Assembly: GCF_020386615.1 (NCBI RefSeq)
Contig: NZ_CP077769.1
Coordinates: forward strand, 5,815,501-5,879,500
Direction of reading: 5' to 3'
DNA from: Chitinophaga pendula
Lineage (GTDB): Bacteria > Bacteroidota > Bacteroidia > Chitinophagales > Chitinophagaceae
DNA: 64,000 nucleotides
The number at the start of each line of letters is the position of its first letter. Within the stretch, counting starts at the first letter, position 1. Below, piece after piece: positions 56,940 through 64,000 of this stretch. The notes below the pieces were generated by a model that had not been told where the DNA came from, did no database searches, and saw nothing but the letters and a program-made list of their open reading frames with translations. The position numbers were made by a program, and so were the translations under genes.

Positions 56940-58022
56940 ATGAACAGGGGATTTTCTTTATTGAAGAAATTTTTATTAGTAGCAGGAGTATTGTTGACAC
57001 AGTTGGCACACGGACAAGATGCAAATGATCTCTATAATACCGCCAATAACTTCATTAGAAGTGGCGACTACGCCAATGCTATCCTTGTATTCAACCAGGC
57101 CCTGCAATTGGACCCGGAAAACACCCAGTTCAAAAAACAATTAGCCTTCGCATACTACCTGAGAGGAGACGTCTCCAGGGCTAAAACCCTGATAGACCTC
57201 CTACTCGACAAAAAGGACGCAGATGCCCAGACCTACCAGATTGCGGGAAATATATACCAGTCTAAACAGGAATGGAAAGGCGCACAAAAAATCTATGATC
57301 GCGGCATACGCAAGTTCCCCGACAACGGCGCCTTATACAACGACAACGGACAGCTGCTCGCTACTATGAAAATGTTTGACGGCGCACTGTACAACTGGTT
57401 GAAAGGCATTGAAATGGACCCTAATTTCCCTGGCAATTACTACAACGCCGCCAGGGCATATAATTTATCCAAAGAACCCGTATGGGCCATCCTCTACGGA
57501 GAAATATTCATTAACCTGGAAAGTTATACCACTCGTACAGCCGAGATGCGTGATATCGTATTGGAATCCTATAAAAAGCTCTTCAACGATCCCGCTATCT
57601 TCAATGCACAAGTACCCGAACTCGAAGGCAAAAAGGGTAAAAAGAGTAAATCCACAGGTGGTGGCTTTGACAAAGCCTATCGTCAATCAATGGCAAAACA
57701 GATCAGTGTGGTCAACGTCGGTATCGAACCCGAATCCCTGCTGATGTTACGTACCCGGTTCATATTGGATTGGTATAACTTTAATGACGTCAAATTTCCT
57801 TACGCACTCTTCGATTTTCAACGCAAATTGCTCAAAGAAGGACTGTATGAAGCATACAATCAGTGGTTGTTCGGTCCGGTAAGCAATCAGGCCGCGTTTA
57901 AAGCCTGGTCAGGACTCCATAAAAAAGAATATGATGAGTTTCTGCAATATCAACGCAACAATCCGTTAAAACTACGCCCGGACGAATACTATAATGATGG
58001 GAAAGTATCACTCGGCAGATAA
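56940..58022 (+). CDS. Exported TPR protein
   Basis: A 360-residue protein with a signal peptide (about 1-26, ending LAHGQ) and an N-terminal TPR array (about 27-200): NTANNFIRSGDYANAILVFNQAL, GNIYQSKQEWKGAQKIYDRG and neighbours. The last 150 residues have no TPR pattern and include a helical segment (FILDWYNFNDVKFPYALFDFQRKLL). It is an isolated gene, likely a periplasmic scaffold. The frame is open to 56886, but ATG 56940 gives the signal peptide. Confidence 0.85.
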   Translation: MNRGFSLLKKFLLVAGVLLTQLAHGQDANDLYNTANNFIRSGDYANAILVFNQALQLDPENTQFKKQLAFAYYLRGDVSRAKTLIDLLLDKKDADAQTYQIAGNIYQSKQEWKGAQKIYDRGIRKFPDNGALYNDNGQLLATMKMFDGALYNWLKGIEMDPNFPGNYYNAARAYNLSKEPVWAILYGEIFINLESYTTRTAEMRDIVLESYKKLFNDPAIFNAQVPELEGKKGKKSKSTGGGFDKAYRQSMAKQISVVNVGIEPESLLMLRTRFILDWYNFNDVKFPYALFDFQRKLLKEGLYEAYNQWLFGPVSNQAAFKAWSGLHKKEYDEFLQYQRNNPLKLRPDEYYNDGKVSLGR

Positions 58023-58132
58023 ATAACAAGGCATTGCACCAGATGTAGTGACACTATCCGAAGCCTGCATAAATTCCACGTTATACCGGAAAGTCCGCTT
58101 AATTATTAATTGTTCATCATTCATTACTAATT

Positions 58133-59788
58133 ATGCTCACTGCCAAACACCAAAACACGATTGACAACGCTGTAAAGGCCAATCACGAAAGGACATTTTA
58201 CGCGCAGTACCCGGAACACCCCAAAGCCTACGGCGAAGAAGCCCCCGCTAACGGCGTCGCCAGTTTCCAGCAAATGCTCCAACAACCCTTCAAACAATTG
58301 CTGCAAACAGGCGAAACCGGCTGGTCTGGCGAAGAGGTATCTCCTTATACTTTGGAGAAATTAGGTATCACCTATCCTGTATTCACCATAGAAGACCTGA
58401 TATCTAAAGCTTCCATCGCTGGCAAAAAATGGGCTAAAACACCTGTAGCCGAACGCGCTGCCCTACTCGTAGAAACCCTCGATCGTGTACAGACCCGATT
58501 CTTCGAAATCGCTCACGCTACCATGCACACCGCTGGACAAAGCTACATGATGAGCTTCCAAGCCTCCGGCCCACATGCCAACGACAGAGCATTGGAAGCA
58601 ATCGCTATGGGCTACCAGGAACTGCAACGTTTCCCCTCCCAACAGGTATGGGAAAAACCAATGGGCAAATTCAGCATCAAACTGGACAAGACATTCAAAC
58701 CAGTACCCAAAGGGATAGGGGTGGTGATTGGCTGCTCTACTTTCCCGGTATGGAACTCCCTCCCCGGAATATATGCAGACCTCATTACCGGCAACCCAGT
58801 CATCGTCAAACCACACCCTAACGCAATACTACCCATCGCCATAGCCGTAGCCGCCATACAACAGGTACTACAGGAAAATGGCGCTGATCCTAATCTCTGC
58901 CAGCTGGCAGTTGATAGCCAGGAACACCTCATCGCCAAAAAGTTATGCGAACATCCGGCTGTTGCCCTGATCGACTATACAGGAGGCAGTCAGTTCGGCA
59001 ATTACGTCGAATCAATACCCGGCAAAACCGTCTTCACAGAAAAAGCAGGTGTTAACTCCGTGATCATCGATTCCGTACAGGATATCGAACCTGTAGTACA
59101 GAACCTCGCTTTCTCCGTATCGCTCTATTCCGGCCAGATGTGTACCGCACCGCAGAACTTTTTCATACCCGAAACGGTGAAAACCGCCAGCGGAACACTC
59201 TCTTTCGATGAAGTCGCAGAAAAAATAAAAGAAGCCGTCCTCGCTTTGGTCAACAATCCCAAAATGGGAGCAGGTACACTGGGAGCCGTACAGAACGACA
59301 CCACCCTGCAACGTGCCCAGAACGCCCATACCCTAGGAGGCAAAGTCCTTCTCAATGGCACAACTGTTGTGAATGAAGAGTTTAGTAAAGCACGCGTTTG
59401 CGCACCCGTTATCCTCGAAGTGGGCAGCAAGGACGCTAATATATTCGAACAGGAGCTATTCGGCCCCGTCATCCTCCTCGTGAAGACTAGGGATACCGAT
59501 GAAGCTATAGAACTGGCCAGACAAATGGCAAAAGATCACGGCGCCATCACCTGCGCAGCATATACCACCAGTGAAGAGATCAAAGAAAAGATAGCAGAAG
59601 AAATGAATAGCGTATTTGCACCCGTATCTTTCAACCTGACAGGCTTCATTTGGGTCAACCAGCATGCCGCCTTCTCAGATTTCCACGTCACCGGTGGTAA
59701 TCCCGCAGGTAACGCCAGCTTCACTAACCAGGAATTCGTGATCAAACGATTCGTCTGGGTAGGCAACAGAGAACTGATCAGCAGTTGA
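58133..59788 (+). CDS. paaN: PaaN-type aldehyde dehydrogenase
   Basis: A 551-residue NAD(P)-dependent aldehyde dehydrogenase of the PaaN group (phenylacetate catabolism). It has a long N-terminal extension (about 1-80) and an ALDH core with catalytic Cys337 in SGQMCTAPQ and general base Glu303 in FTEKAGVN. PaaN usually lies in a paa cluster; none of paaA-K is nearby. Its role may therefore be general aldehyde oxidation. It is separated by 110 bp from the TPR gene and by a hairpin from the YceI gene. Confidence 0.86.
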   Translation: MLTAKHQNTIDNAVKANHERTFYAQYPEHPKAYGEEAPANGVASFQQMLQQPFKQLLQTGETGWSGEEVSPYTLEKLGITYPVFTIEDLISKASIAGKKWAKTPVAERAALLVETLDRVQTRFFEIAHATMHTAGQSYMMSFQASGPHANDRALEAIAMGYQELQRFPSQQVWEKPMGKFSIKLDKTFKPVPKGIGVVIGCSTFPVWNSLPGIYADLITGNPVIVKPHPNAILPIAIAVAAIQQVLQENGADPNLCQLAVDSQEHLIAKKLCEHPAVALIDYTGGSQFGNYVESIPGKTVFTEKAGVNSVIIDSVQDIEPVVQNLAFSVSLYSGQMCTAPQNFFIPETVKTASGTLSFDEVAEKIKEAVLALVNNPKMGAGTLGAVQNDTTLQRAQNAHTLGGKVLLNGTTVVNEEFSKARVCAPVILEVGSKDANIFEQELFGPVILLVKTRDTDEAIELARQMAKDHGAITCAAYTTSEEIKEKIAEEMNSVFAPVSFNLTGFIWVNQHAAFSDFHVTGGNPAGNASFTNQEFVIKRFVWVGNRELISS

Positions 59789-59797
59789 GTTATATCC

Positions 59798-59835
59798 CTG
59801 CCAGGAACAATGCCGCTTGTCGTTGTTCCTGGCAG
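59798..59835 (+). terminator. Hairpin between paaN and the YceI gene
   Basis: A 13-bp perfect stem CTGCCAGGAACAA / complement with a 12-nt loop, but no T-run. It lies 9 bp after the paaN stop. Confidence 0.55.
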
Positions 59836-59852
59836 TATCAAATAATAGGCAT

Positions 59853-60512
59853 ATGAAGTACACATTTTTACTACTGATATGTTGCTGGGCCGTCGCTTGC
59901 GAACAAGCCCCGAAAGCTGATAAAGCACGCGTCACCGAGGCAGAATCGGTGAAAGCACCAGAAGGCGTCGCTTATAAAGTGGACACCGCACAAAGCTTGT
60001 TGAAATGGATAGGCACCAAACCTACCGGACAACATGTGGGCTCCTTCACCCTCAGTAGTGGTACACTATATGTCAAAGAAAACAAAGTCACCGGAGGCAC
60101 TTTCAAAGTGAATATGAAATCCCTCCGCAACATCGACTTGGCTTCAGATGCCAATATGAAAGCCAAACTCGAAAGTGAGCTGAAAGGCCCCCTCTTCTTT
60201 GACGTTGAAAAATTTCCTGCCGCAACCTTCGAGATCACCGATATCAGCATATTCCAACCCGTCGCCGGCACAGAAGTACTGATGAAAGATGCCACACACA
60301 ATATAAGTGGCAACCTCACTATGAAAGAGGTGACCAAAAACGTTTCCTTCCCCGCTAAGATCACCATCGACGATGGTATACTCATAGCTGAAGCTAATTT
60401 CAATATCGATCGTACATTATGGGGAATGACCTACCGCGCCGATAAATCCGTACAGGACAAACTGATCAACTCCCTGGTCAATATCCAGTTTACCGTTAAA
60501 GCAGAGAAGTAA
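59853..60512 (+). CDS. YceI family lipoprotein
   Basis: A 219-residue protein with a lipobox at Cys16 (AVACEQ) and a YceI-type lipocalin-like beta-barrel. Family features are HVGSFTLSSGTLYVKENKVTGGTFKVNM near 60-90, LFFDVEKFPAATFEITDI near 110-127, and FNIDRTLWGMTYRADKSVQD near 186-205. YceI proteins bind isoprenoid-type lipids in the periplasm. ATG 59853 is chosen over an upstream frame (59817), because it starts the lipoprotein signal. Confidence 0.9.
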   Translation: MKYTFLLLICCWAVACEQAPKADKARVTEAESVKAPEGVAYKVDTAQSLLKWIGTKPTGQHVGSFTLSSGTLYVKENKVTGGTFKVNMKSLRNIDLASDANMKAKLESELKGPLFFDVEKFPAATFEITDISIFQPVAGTEVLMKDATHNISGNLTMKEVTKNVSFPAKITIDDGILIAEANFNIDRTLWGMTYRADKSVQDKLINSLVNIQFTVKAEK

Positions 60513-60634
60513 GTACACTATAATATAGCTATATAATACCACTGCATCTATCCGTCCGTATAGGTGGAGTTTCGCCATTCCGCTAATTTTTTTTATATTT
60601 AATTCATACCGCATCACATTTTAATACCATTCAC

Positions 60635-60925
60635 ATGGAAACGATACAGCAAAAAGATGAAAGGCTGTGGCGCATCGCCAAAGCCAGAGCTGGCTTCAAG
60701 TCCCATCTCATTACTTATCTTGTCATCAATGCCGGTTTCTGGGTATTATGGTTCCTGACAGACAATTCCTCTCATCATACGCCATGGCCTGTATGGCCTG
60801 CATTAGCCTGGGGAATAGCACTGGCCTTCCAGTATTTCAACGCTTATCATCGTGACCCGTTTGGCGACACGCTGAAGGAATATGAAAAACTACAGGAAGA
60901 ACAACATCGCCGTGGCGCACTGTAA
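60635..60925 (+). CDS. 2TM domain membrane protein
   Basis: A 96-residue protein of the 2TM family: a short N-terminus, two helices (about 22-44 and 53-71) and a charged C-terminal tail (DPFGDTLKEYEKLQEEQHRR). Such domains occur alone or attached to histidine kinases in Bacteroidota; here it is stand-alone. Function is unknown. It lies 49 bp before the acyl-CoA synthetase gene on the same strand. Confidence 0.85.
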   Translation: METIQQKDERLWRIAKARAGFKSHLITYLVINAGFWVLWFLTDNSSHHTPWPVWPALAWGIALAFQYFNAYHRDPFGDTLKEYEKLQEEQHRRGAL

Positions 60926-60974
60926 ACACCATCAGCATTGCTGACTTGTATCGTACCACCAAACCAATTGTAGC

Positions 60975-62756
60975 ATGGAGCAACCGAGTAGATTATTTGA
61001 CGCAATAGCCTATCAGCTGGAGAAACATCCCAACGATGATATGCTCGCAAGAAAGGAAAATGGTCAGTGGAAAAAATATTCCACAAAAGAAGTAGCAGAA
61101 CTCAGTCAACGTTTCAGCGCAGGCCTCCTCCAACTAGGCATCAGCGGCAACGATAATAGCATAGAAGGCAAAGACAAAGTAGCTATCATGTCGGCCAACA
61201 GACCCGAATGGCTGCTCACCGACTTCGCCTGCCAGCAGGCAGGCGCCGTACTCACCCCCATATATCCAACCATTAGCGAACAAGAACTGGAATTCGTCCT
61301 CCAAGATGCAGGCGCTAAGATCCTTTTTGTCGGAGATCACACCATCCTCGAGAAAGTACAAGCCGTTAAAGACAAGCTACCCAATCTCAAACATATCTAC
61401 GCCTACGACCAGATCGAAGGCTTCCCGCACTGGTCAGAAATACCCGAAAAAGCCACTCCTAAAACGCTCGCAAAAGTGGCTGCCATCAGGGACAAGATAC
61501 AACCAGACGAACTGGTCACCATCATCTATACCTCCGGTACCACCGGTACCCCCAAAGGAGTAATGCTCACCCATCATAATATCATGAGCAACGTAGCAGC
61601 ATCCAGGCCCTATTTACCTGTACATACAGGCTCCAGGGCACTCAGCTTCCTCCCGCTCAATCACATATTCGAACGGATGGTCACCTATGTGTACCTCACT
61701 GCCTGCGTCCCCATCTACTACGCAGAAAGTATGGACACCATCTCCGATAATCTGCGCGAAGTAAAACCTACAATCTTTACCACCGTTCCCCGCCTCCTGG
61801 AAAAGGTCTATGAAAAGATCATGTCAAAGGGATTAGAGCTCAAAGGCATAAAAAGAGCCCTTTTCTTCTGGTCTGTCGAACTGGGAAAACAGTACGATGT
61901 CAACAAAGACCTGGGCTGGTGGTATCGCTTTAAATTAGGCATCGCCAACAAGCTCGTTTTCAATAAATGGCGGGAAGCGCTTGGTGGTAATATCGAAGCC
62001 ATTATCAACGGAGCAGCAGCCTGCCAGATAAGACTACTCAAAGTATTCACTGCTGCAGGCCTTCCCGTACTGGAAGGTTATGGCCTCACAGAAACCTCCC
62101 CGGTGATCGCCGTCAACCGCATGCCCGAAAAAGATCGTCTTTTCGGCAGCGTCGGCCCCATCCTGGACAATGTCGAAGTGAAAATAGCCGAAGATGGAGA
62201 GATCCTCGTCAAAGGCCCTAATATTACCCCTGGCTACTATAAACGCCCCGATCTTACCAAAGAAGCGATAGAAGATGGATGGTTCCATACCGGCGATATC
62301 GGTGTCATCGTCAACAACAAATTCCTGAAGATCACCGACCGCAAAAAAGAACTGTTCAAGACTTCCGGCGGCAAGTTCGTAGCACCACAACCCATTGAGA
62401 ACAAATTCAAAGAATCCCCCTATATAGAGCAGATCATGGTCGTAGGAGCAGACCGCAAATTCACCGGCGCCCTGATCGTACCAGCATATTCCAACCTGAA
62501 GAACTGGTGCGCTAAACGTAATATTTCCGCCTCCTCTAATGAAGAGCTGATCAAAAACCCGGAAGTAATAGCACTCTATAAGCAGGCATTAGATAAATAT
62601 AACCAGCTCTTCAGCCACATAGAACAAATCAAAAAGTTCAAACTCCTGCCCCATGAATGGACCGTCGATAGCGGCGAAATGACCCCTACGCTTAAACTGA
62701 AGCGTAAGGTTATCCTGGAGAAGTACAGCAAAGAAATAGACGAGATTTATGAGTAA
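60975..62756 (+). CDS. Long-chain acyl-CoA synthetase (AMP-binding)
   Basis: A 593-residue adenylate-forming enzyme that activates long-chain fatty acids to acyl-CoA. Motifs in order: TIIYTSGTTGTPKGVML near 178-194 (nucleotide binding), PLNHIFERM near 226, EGYGLTETSPV near 363-373, GWFHTGDIG near 435, and KITDRKKELFKTSGGK near 449-464 (the final lysine-containing segment). The FadD/long-chain group of Bacteroidota matches this length. Downstream tRNA gene lies 69 bp further on. It may be co-transcribed with the 2TM gene. Confidence 0.93.
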   Translation: MEQPSRLFDAIAYQLEKHPNDDMLARKENGQWKKYSTKEVAELSQRFSAGLLQLGISGNDNSIEGKDKVAIMSANRPEWLLTDFACQQAGAVLTPIYPTISEQELEFVLQDAGAKILFVGDHTILEKVQAVKDKLPNLKHIYAYDQIEGFPHWSEIPEKATPKTLAKVAAIRDKIQPDELVTIIYTSGTTGTPKGVMLTHHNIMSNVAASRPYLPVHTGSRALSFLPLNHIFERMVTYVYLTACVPIYYAESMDTISDNLREVKPTIFTTVPRLLEKVYEKIMSKGLELKGIKRALFFWSVELGKQYDVNKDLGWWYRFKLGIANKLVFNKWREALGGNIEAIINGAAACQIRLLKVFTAAGLPVLEGYGLTETSPVIAVNRMPEKDRLFGSVGPILDNVEVKIAEDGEILVKGPNITPGYYKRPDLTKEAIEDGWFHTGDIGVIVNNKFLKITDRKKELFKTSGGKFVAPQPIENKFKESPYIEQIMVVGADRKFTGALIVPAYSNLKNWCAKRNISASSNEELIKNPEVIALYKQALDKYNQLFSHIEQIKKFKLLPHEWTVDSGEMTPTLKLKRKVILEKYSKEIDEIYE

Positions 62757-62824
62757 TTTTAATTGAAAACACTTACTTTTGCTCTCCCTTTCGGGATTCC
62801 GTACCCATCAGTACCACCCGGAAT

Positions 62825-62899
62825 GGCCCCGTAGTTCAATGGATAGAATAGAAGTTTCCTAAACTTTAGATCCAAGTTCGATTCTTGGCGGGGCTACCA
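62825..62899 (+). tRNA. tRNA-Arg (anticodon CCT)
   Basis: A 75-nt cloverleaf with an encoded CCA end: 7-bp acceptor stem (GGCCCCG with CGGGGCT), D-arm, anticodon stem GAAGT/ACTTT with loop TTCCTAA (anticodon CCT, reading AGG) and T-arm CCAAG/CTTGG with loop TTCGATT. Fold was assembled by eye. Not found as a protein-coding region. Confidence 0.9.
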
Positions 62900-62913
62900 C
62901 TTCACTCATCTAT

Positions 62914-62938
62914 AACCACCGGCTTCCGGTGGTTTTTT
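62914..62938 (+). terminator. Terminator of the tRNA-Arg gene
   Basis: Stem AACCACCGG / complement with loop CTT, then a run of T. It follows the tRNA end by 14 bp. Confidence 0.9.
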
Positions 62939-63062
62939 ATTTGTATTACCACATACTCCCAGCAACTCAACCATACCTTATGGCATAGTATTAGAGGTCT
63001 TTCTGTACACGCCAGCGGACTGCAACAGGCAATCAAGTTGTACAATATTTCAAACGATAATA

Positions 63063-64000
63063 ATGGGTAAACGCGACATCATCGTAATAGGGGCCTCAGC
63101 AGGAGGCTTTGAAGCAATTCAACAGCTGGTCGCAGATCTGCCATCAAATTTCAATGCTTCCATATTTATTGTGTGGCATATGTCTCCGAATGTACGCGGC
63201 ATACTCCCCCAGGTATTGAATCGTATAGGCAAAATACCCGCTGCGCATGCAATGGATAGAGAACCCATCCGGCCCAAACGCATCTATATCGCTCCGCCTG
63301 ACCACCACCTCTTGCTGGAAAAAGGCAGGGTAAGAGTAACACATGGCCCCAAAGAAAATCGCTTCCGCCCCGCTATAGATCCTTTATTCCGTTCTGCAGC
63401 GCTCACCTATGGAGTACGCGTGATCGGCATCGTACTTTCCGGTGCACTGGATGATGGCACCGCAGGACTATGGGCAGTAAAACAACAGGGCGGACTGGCA
63501 ATAGTACAAGACCCCGCCGACGCAGAGGTCTCCTCAATGCCTGACAACGCCATCAATGCCGTCAGAGTAGATCATATAGTGCCAGTAACACGCATCGGCG
63601 CTTTACTCGACACACTCATCAATAAAGAAATCCCGGAAAATAATGGCTCCGAAACAGGCGACATCAAAAGAACCTGGATGGAGGTACAGATTGCTATGGA
63701 AGAAAAAACCTTCCATCAGAATATATTTGAACATGCAGCGCCCTCACCGTTTACATGCCCCGAATGCCATGGCGTACTTGCCGCCATCACGGAAGGCGAC
63801 CGTATCCGTTTTCGCTGCCATACAGGTCATGCGTTTTCAGCTGATAGTCTCTTGGCTGGTATCACCGAAAATATCGAGGAAACATTATGGAACGCGATCC
63901 GCAGCGTACAGGAGAGCATGTTACTACTGAACCACATGGGCGATCATTTTGCAGAAGCTAATCAACCTAAAATAGCCGCCATGTACTTCAGAAAAGCCAA
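63063..64000 (+). CDS. CheB-type protein-glutamate methylesterase (3' end outside the window)
   Basis: The frame starts at ATG 63063 and stays open to the window end (312 codons visible). Translated by eye, it has the CheB catalytic triad: Ser12 in GASAGG, His39 in VWHMSPN and Asp131 in SGALDDGTAG. There is no N-terminal receiver domain, so this is the stand-alone catalytic form. After the esterase domain (about 1-190) comes a CPEC..H / CHTGH metal-binding-like segment (about 235-260) and a helical part. No chemotaxis gene precedes it. The start follows the tRNA and its terminator, so it is transcribed separately. Confidence 0.88.
   Translation, partial: MGKRDIIVIGASAGGFEAIQQLVADLPSNFNASIFIVWHMSPNVRGILPQVLNRIGKIPAAHAMDREPIRPKRIYIAPPDHHLLLEKGRVRVTHGPKENRFRPAIDPLFRSAALTYGVRVIGIVLSGALDDGTAGLWAVKQQGGLAIVQDPADAEVSSMPDNAINAVRVDHIVPVTRIGALLDTLINKEIPENNGSETGDIKRTWMEVQIAMEEKTFHQNIFEHAAPSPFTCPECHGVLAAITEGDRIRFRCHTGHAFSADSLLAGITENIEETLWNAIRSVQESMLLLNHMGDHFAEANQPKIAAMYFRKA

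Overview
The window is chromosomal DNA from a member of the phylum Bacteroidota, most likely family Chitinophagaceae and close to Chitinophaga. The reasons are a type IX secretion/gliding gene set (GldJ, PorU, PorV, GldA, a PorP/SprF protein), promoters with the TAnnTTTG -7 element, weak Shine-Dalgarno sequences, a FecR/ECF sigma pair, bacillithiol synthesis (BshA), and families largely restricted to the phylum (DUF4292 lipoprotein, head-GIN, 2TM domain). The genus is an inference from protein style; no 16S gene is present. I see no prophage, insertion sequence, integron or CRISPR array.

Layout. 1-8.3 kb: the 3' part of a VWA/YfbK-like protein, uracil phosphoribosyltransferase, a PorP/SprF protein, an EI24 membrane protein overlapping an RsmI-like methyltransferase, an M28 peptidase, and BshA. 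8.3-13.5 kb (minus): an operon-like run ispF-dut-TPR lipoprotein-DUF4292 lipoprotein-EnvC-like protein. 13.6-20.3 kb: the type IX secretion core, porU-porV on the minus strand and divergent gldJ. 20.4-23.1 kb (minus): a monoheme cytochrome lipoprotein, Bcp and an M23 peptidase. 23.4-30 kb (plus): gldA, eno, an FtsB/DivIC-like protein, nth, a nucleoside-type permease and a Gfo/Idh/MocA oxidoreductase. 30-36 kb: two small exported proteins, a frameshifted tail-fibre-like gene, a 2-oxoacid:ferredoxin oxidoreductase alpha subunit and a Bax inhibitor-1 protein. 36-40 kb: a small exported protein, a 0.9 kb gene-free stretch with about 103-bp repeats, a head-GIN lipoprotein and a sigma/anti-sigma pair. 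40.6-44.1 kb (minus): a TIGR00266 protein, kynureninase and an unusual RG/GY-repeat 2H phosphoesterase. 45-52 kb (minus): a TetR-TolC-MFP-RND efflux operon. 52-64 kb (plus): a DUF502 protein, a PLC/S1-P1-type zinc hydrolase, SerC, DUF1015, a TPR protein, a PaaN-type aldehyde dehydrogenase, YceI, a 2TM protein, an acyl-CoA synthetase, tRNA-Arg(CCT), and a truncated CheB-type methylesterase.

How the genes work together. The clearest module is envelope export: PorU (sortase), PorV (shuttle), GldJ (motor-associated lipoprotein), GldA and PorP/SprF all belong to type IX secretion and gliding. A second theme is the cell wall and cell division (a degenerate-LytM EnvC-like protein, an M23 endopeptidase with intact metal motifs, FtsB/DivIC). 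The efflux operon carries its own TetR repressor gene and a palindrome over the regulator's promoter.

The most unusual items are the 2H phosphoesterase with a roughly 220-residue G/Y/R/D repeat domain encoded 9 bp after kynureninase, and three intergenic arrays of short quasi-periodic repeats (about 23.2, 33.0 and 37.0-37.7 kb). No complete new defence or biosynthetic system was recognised.
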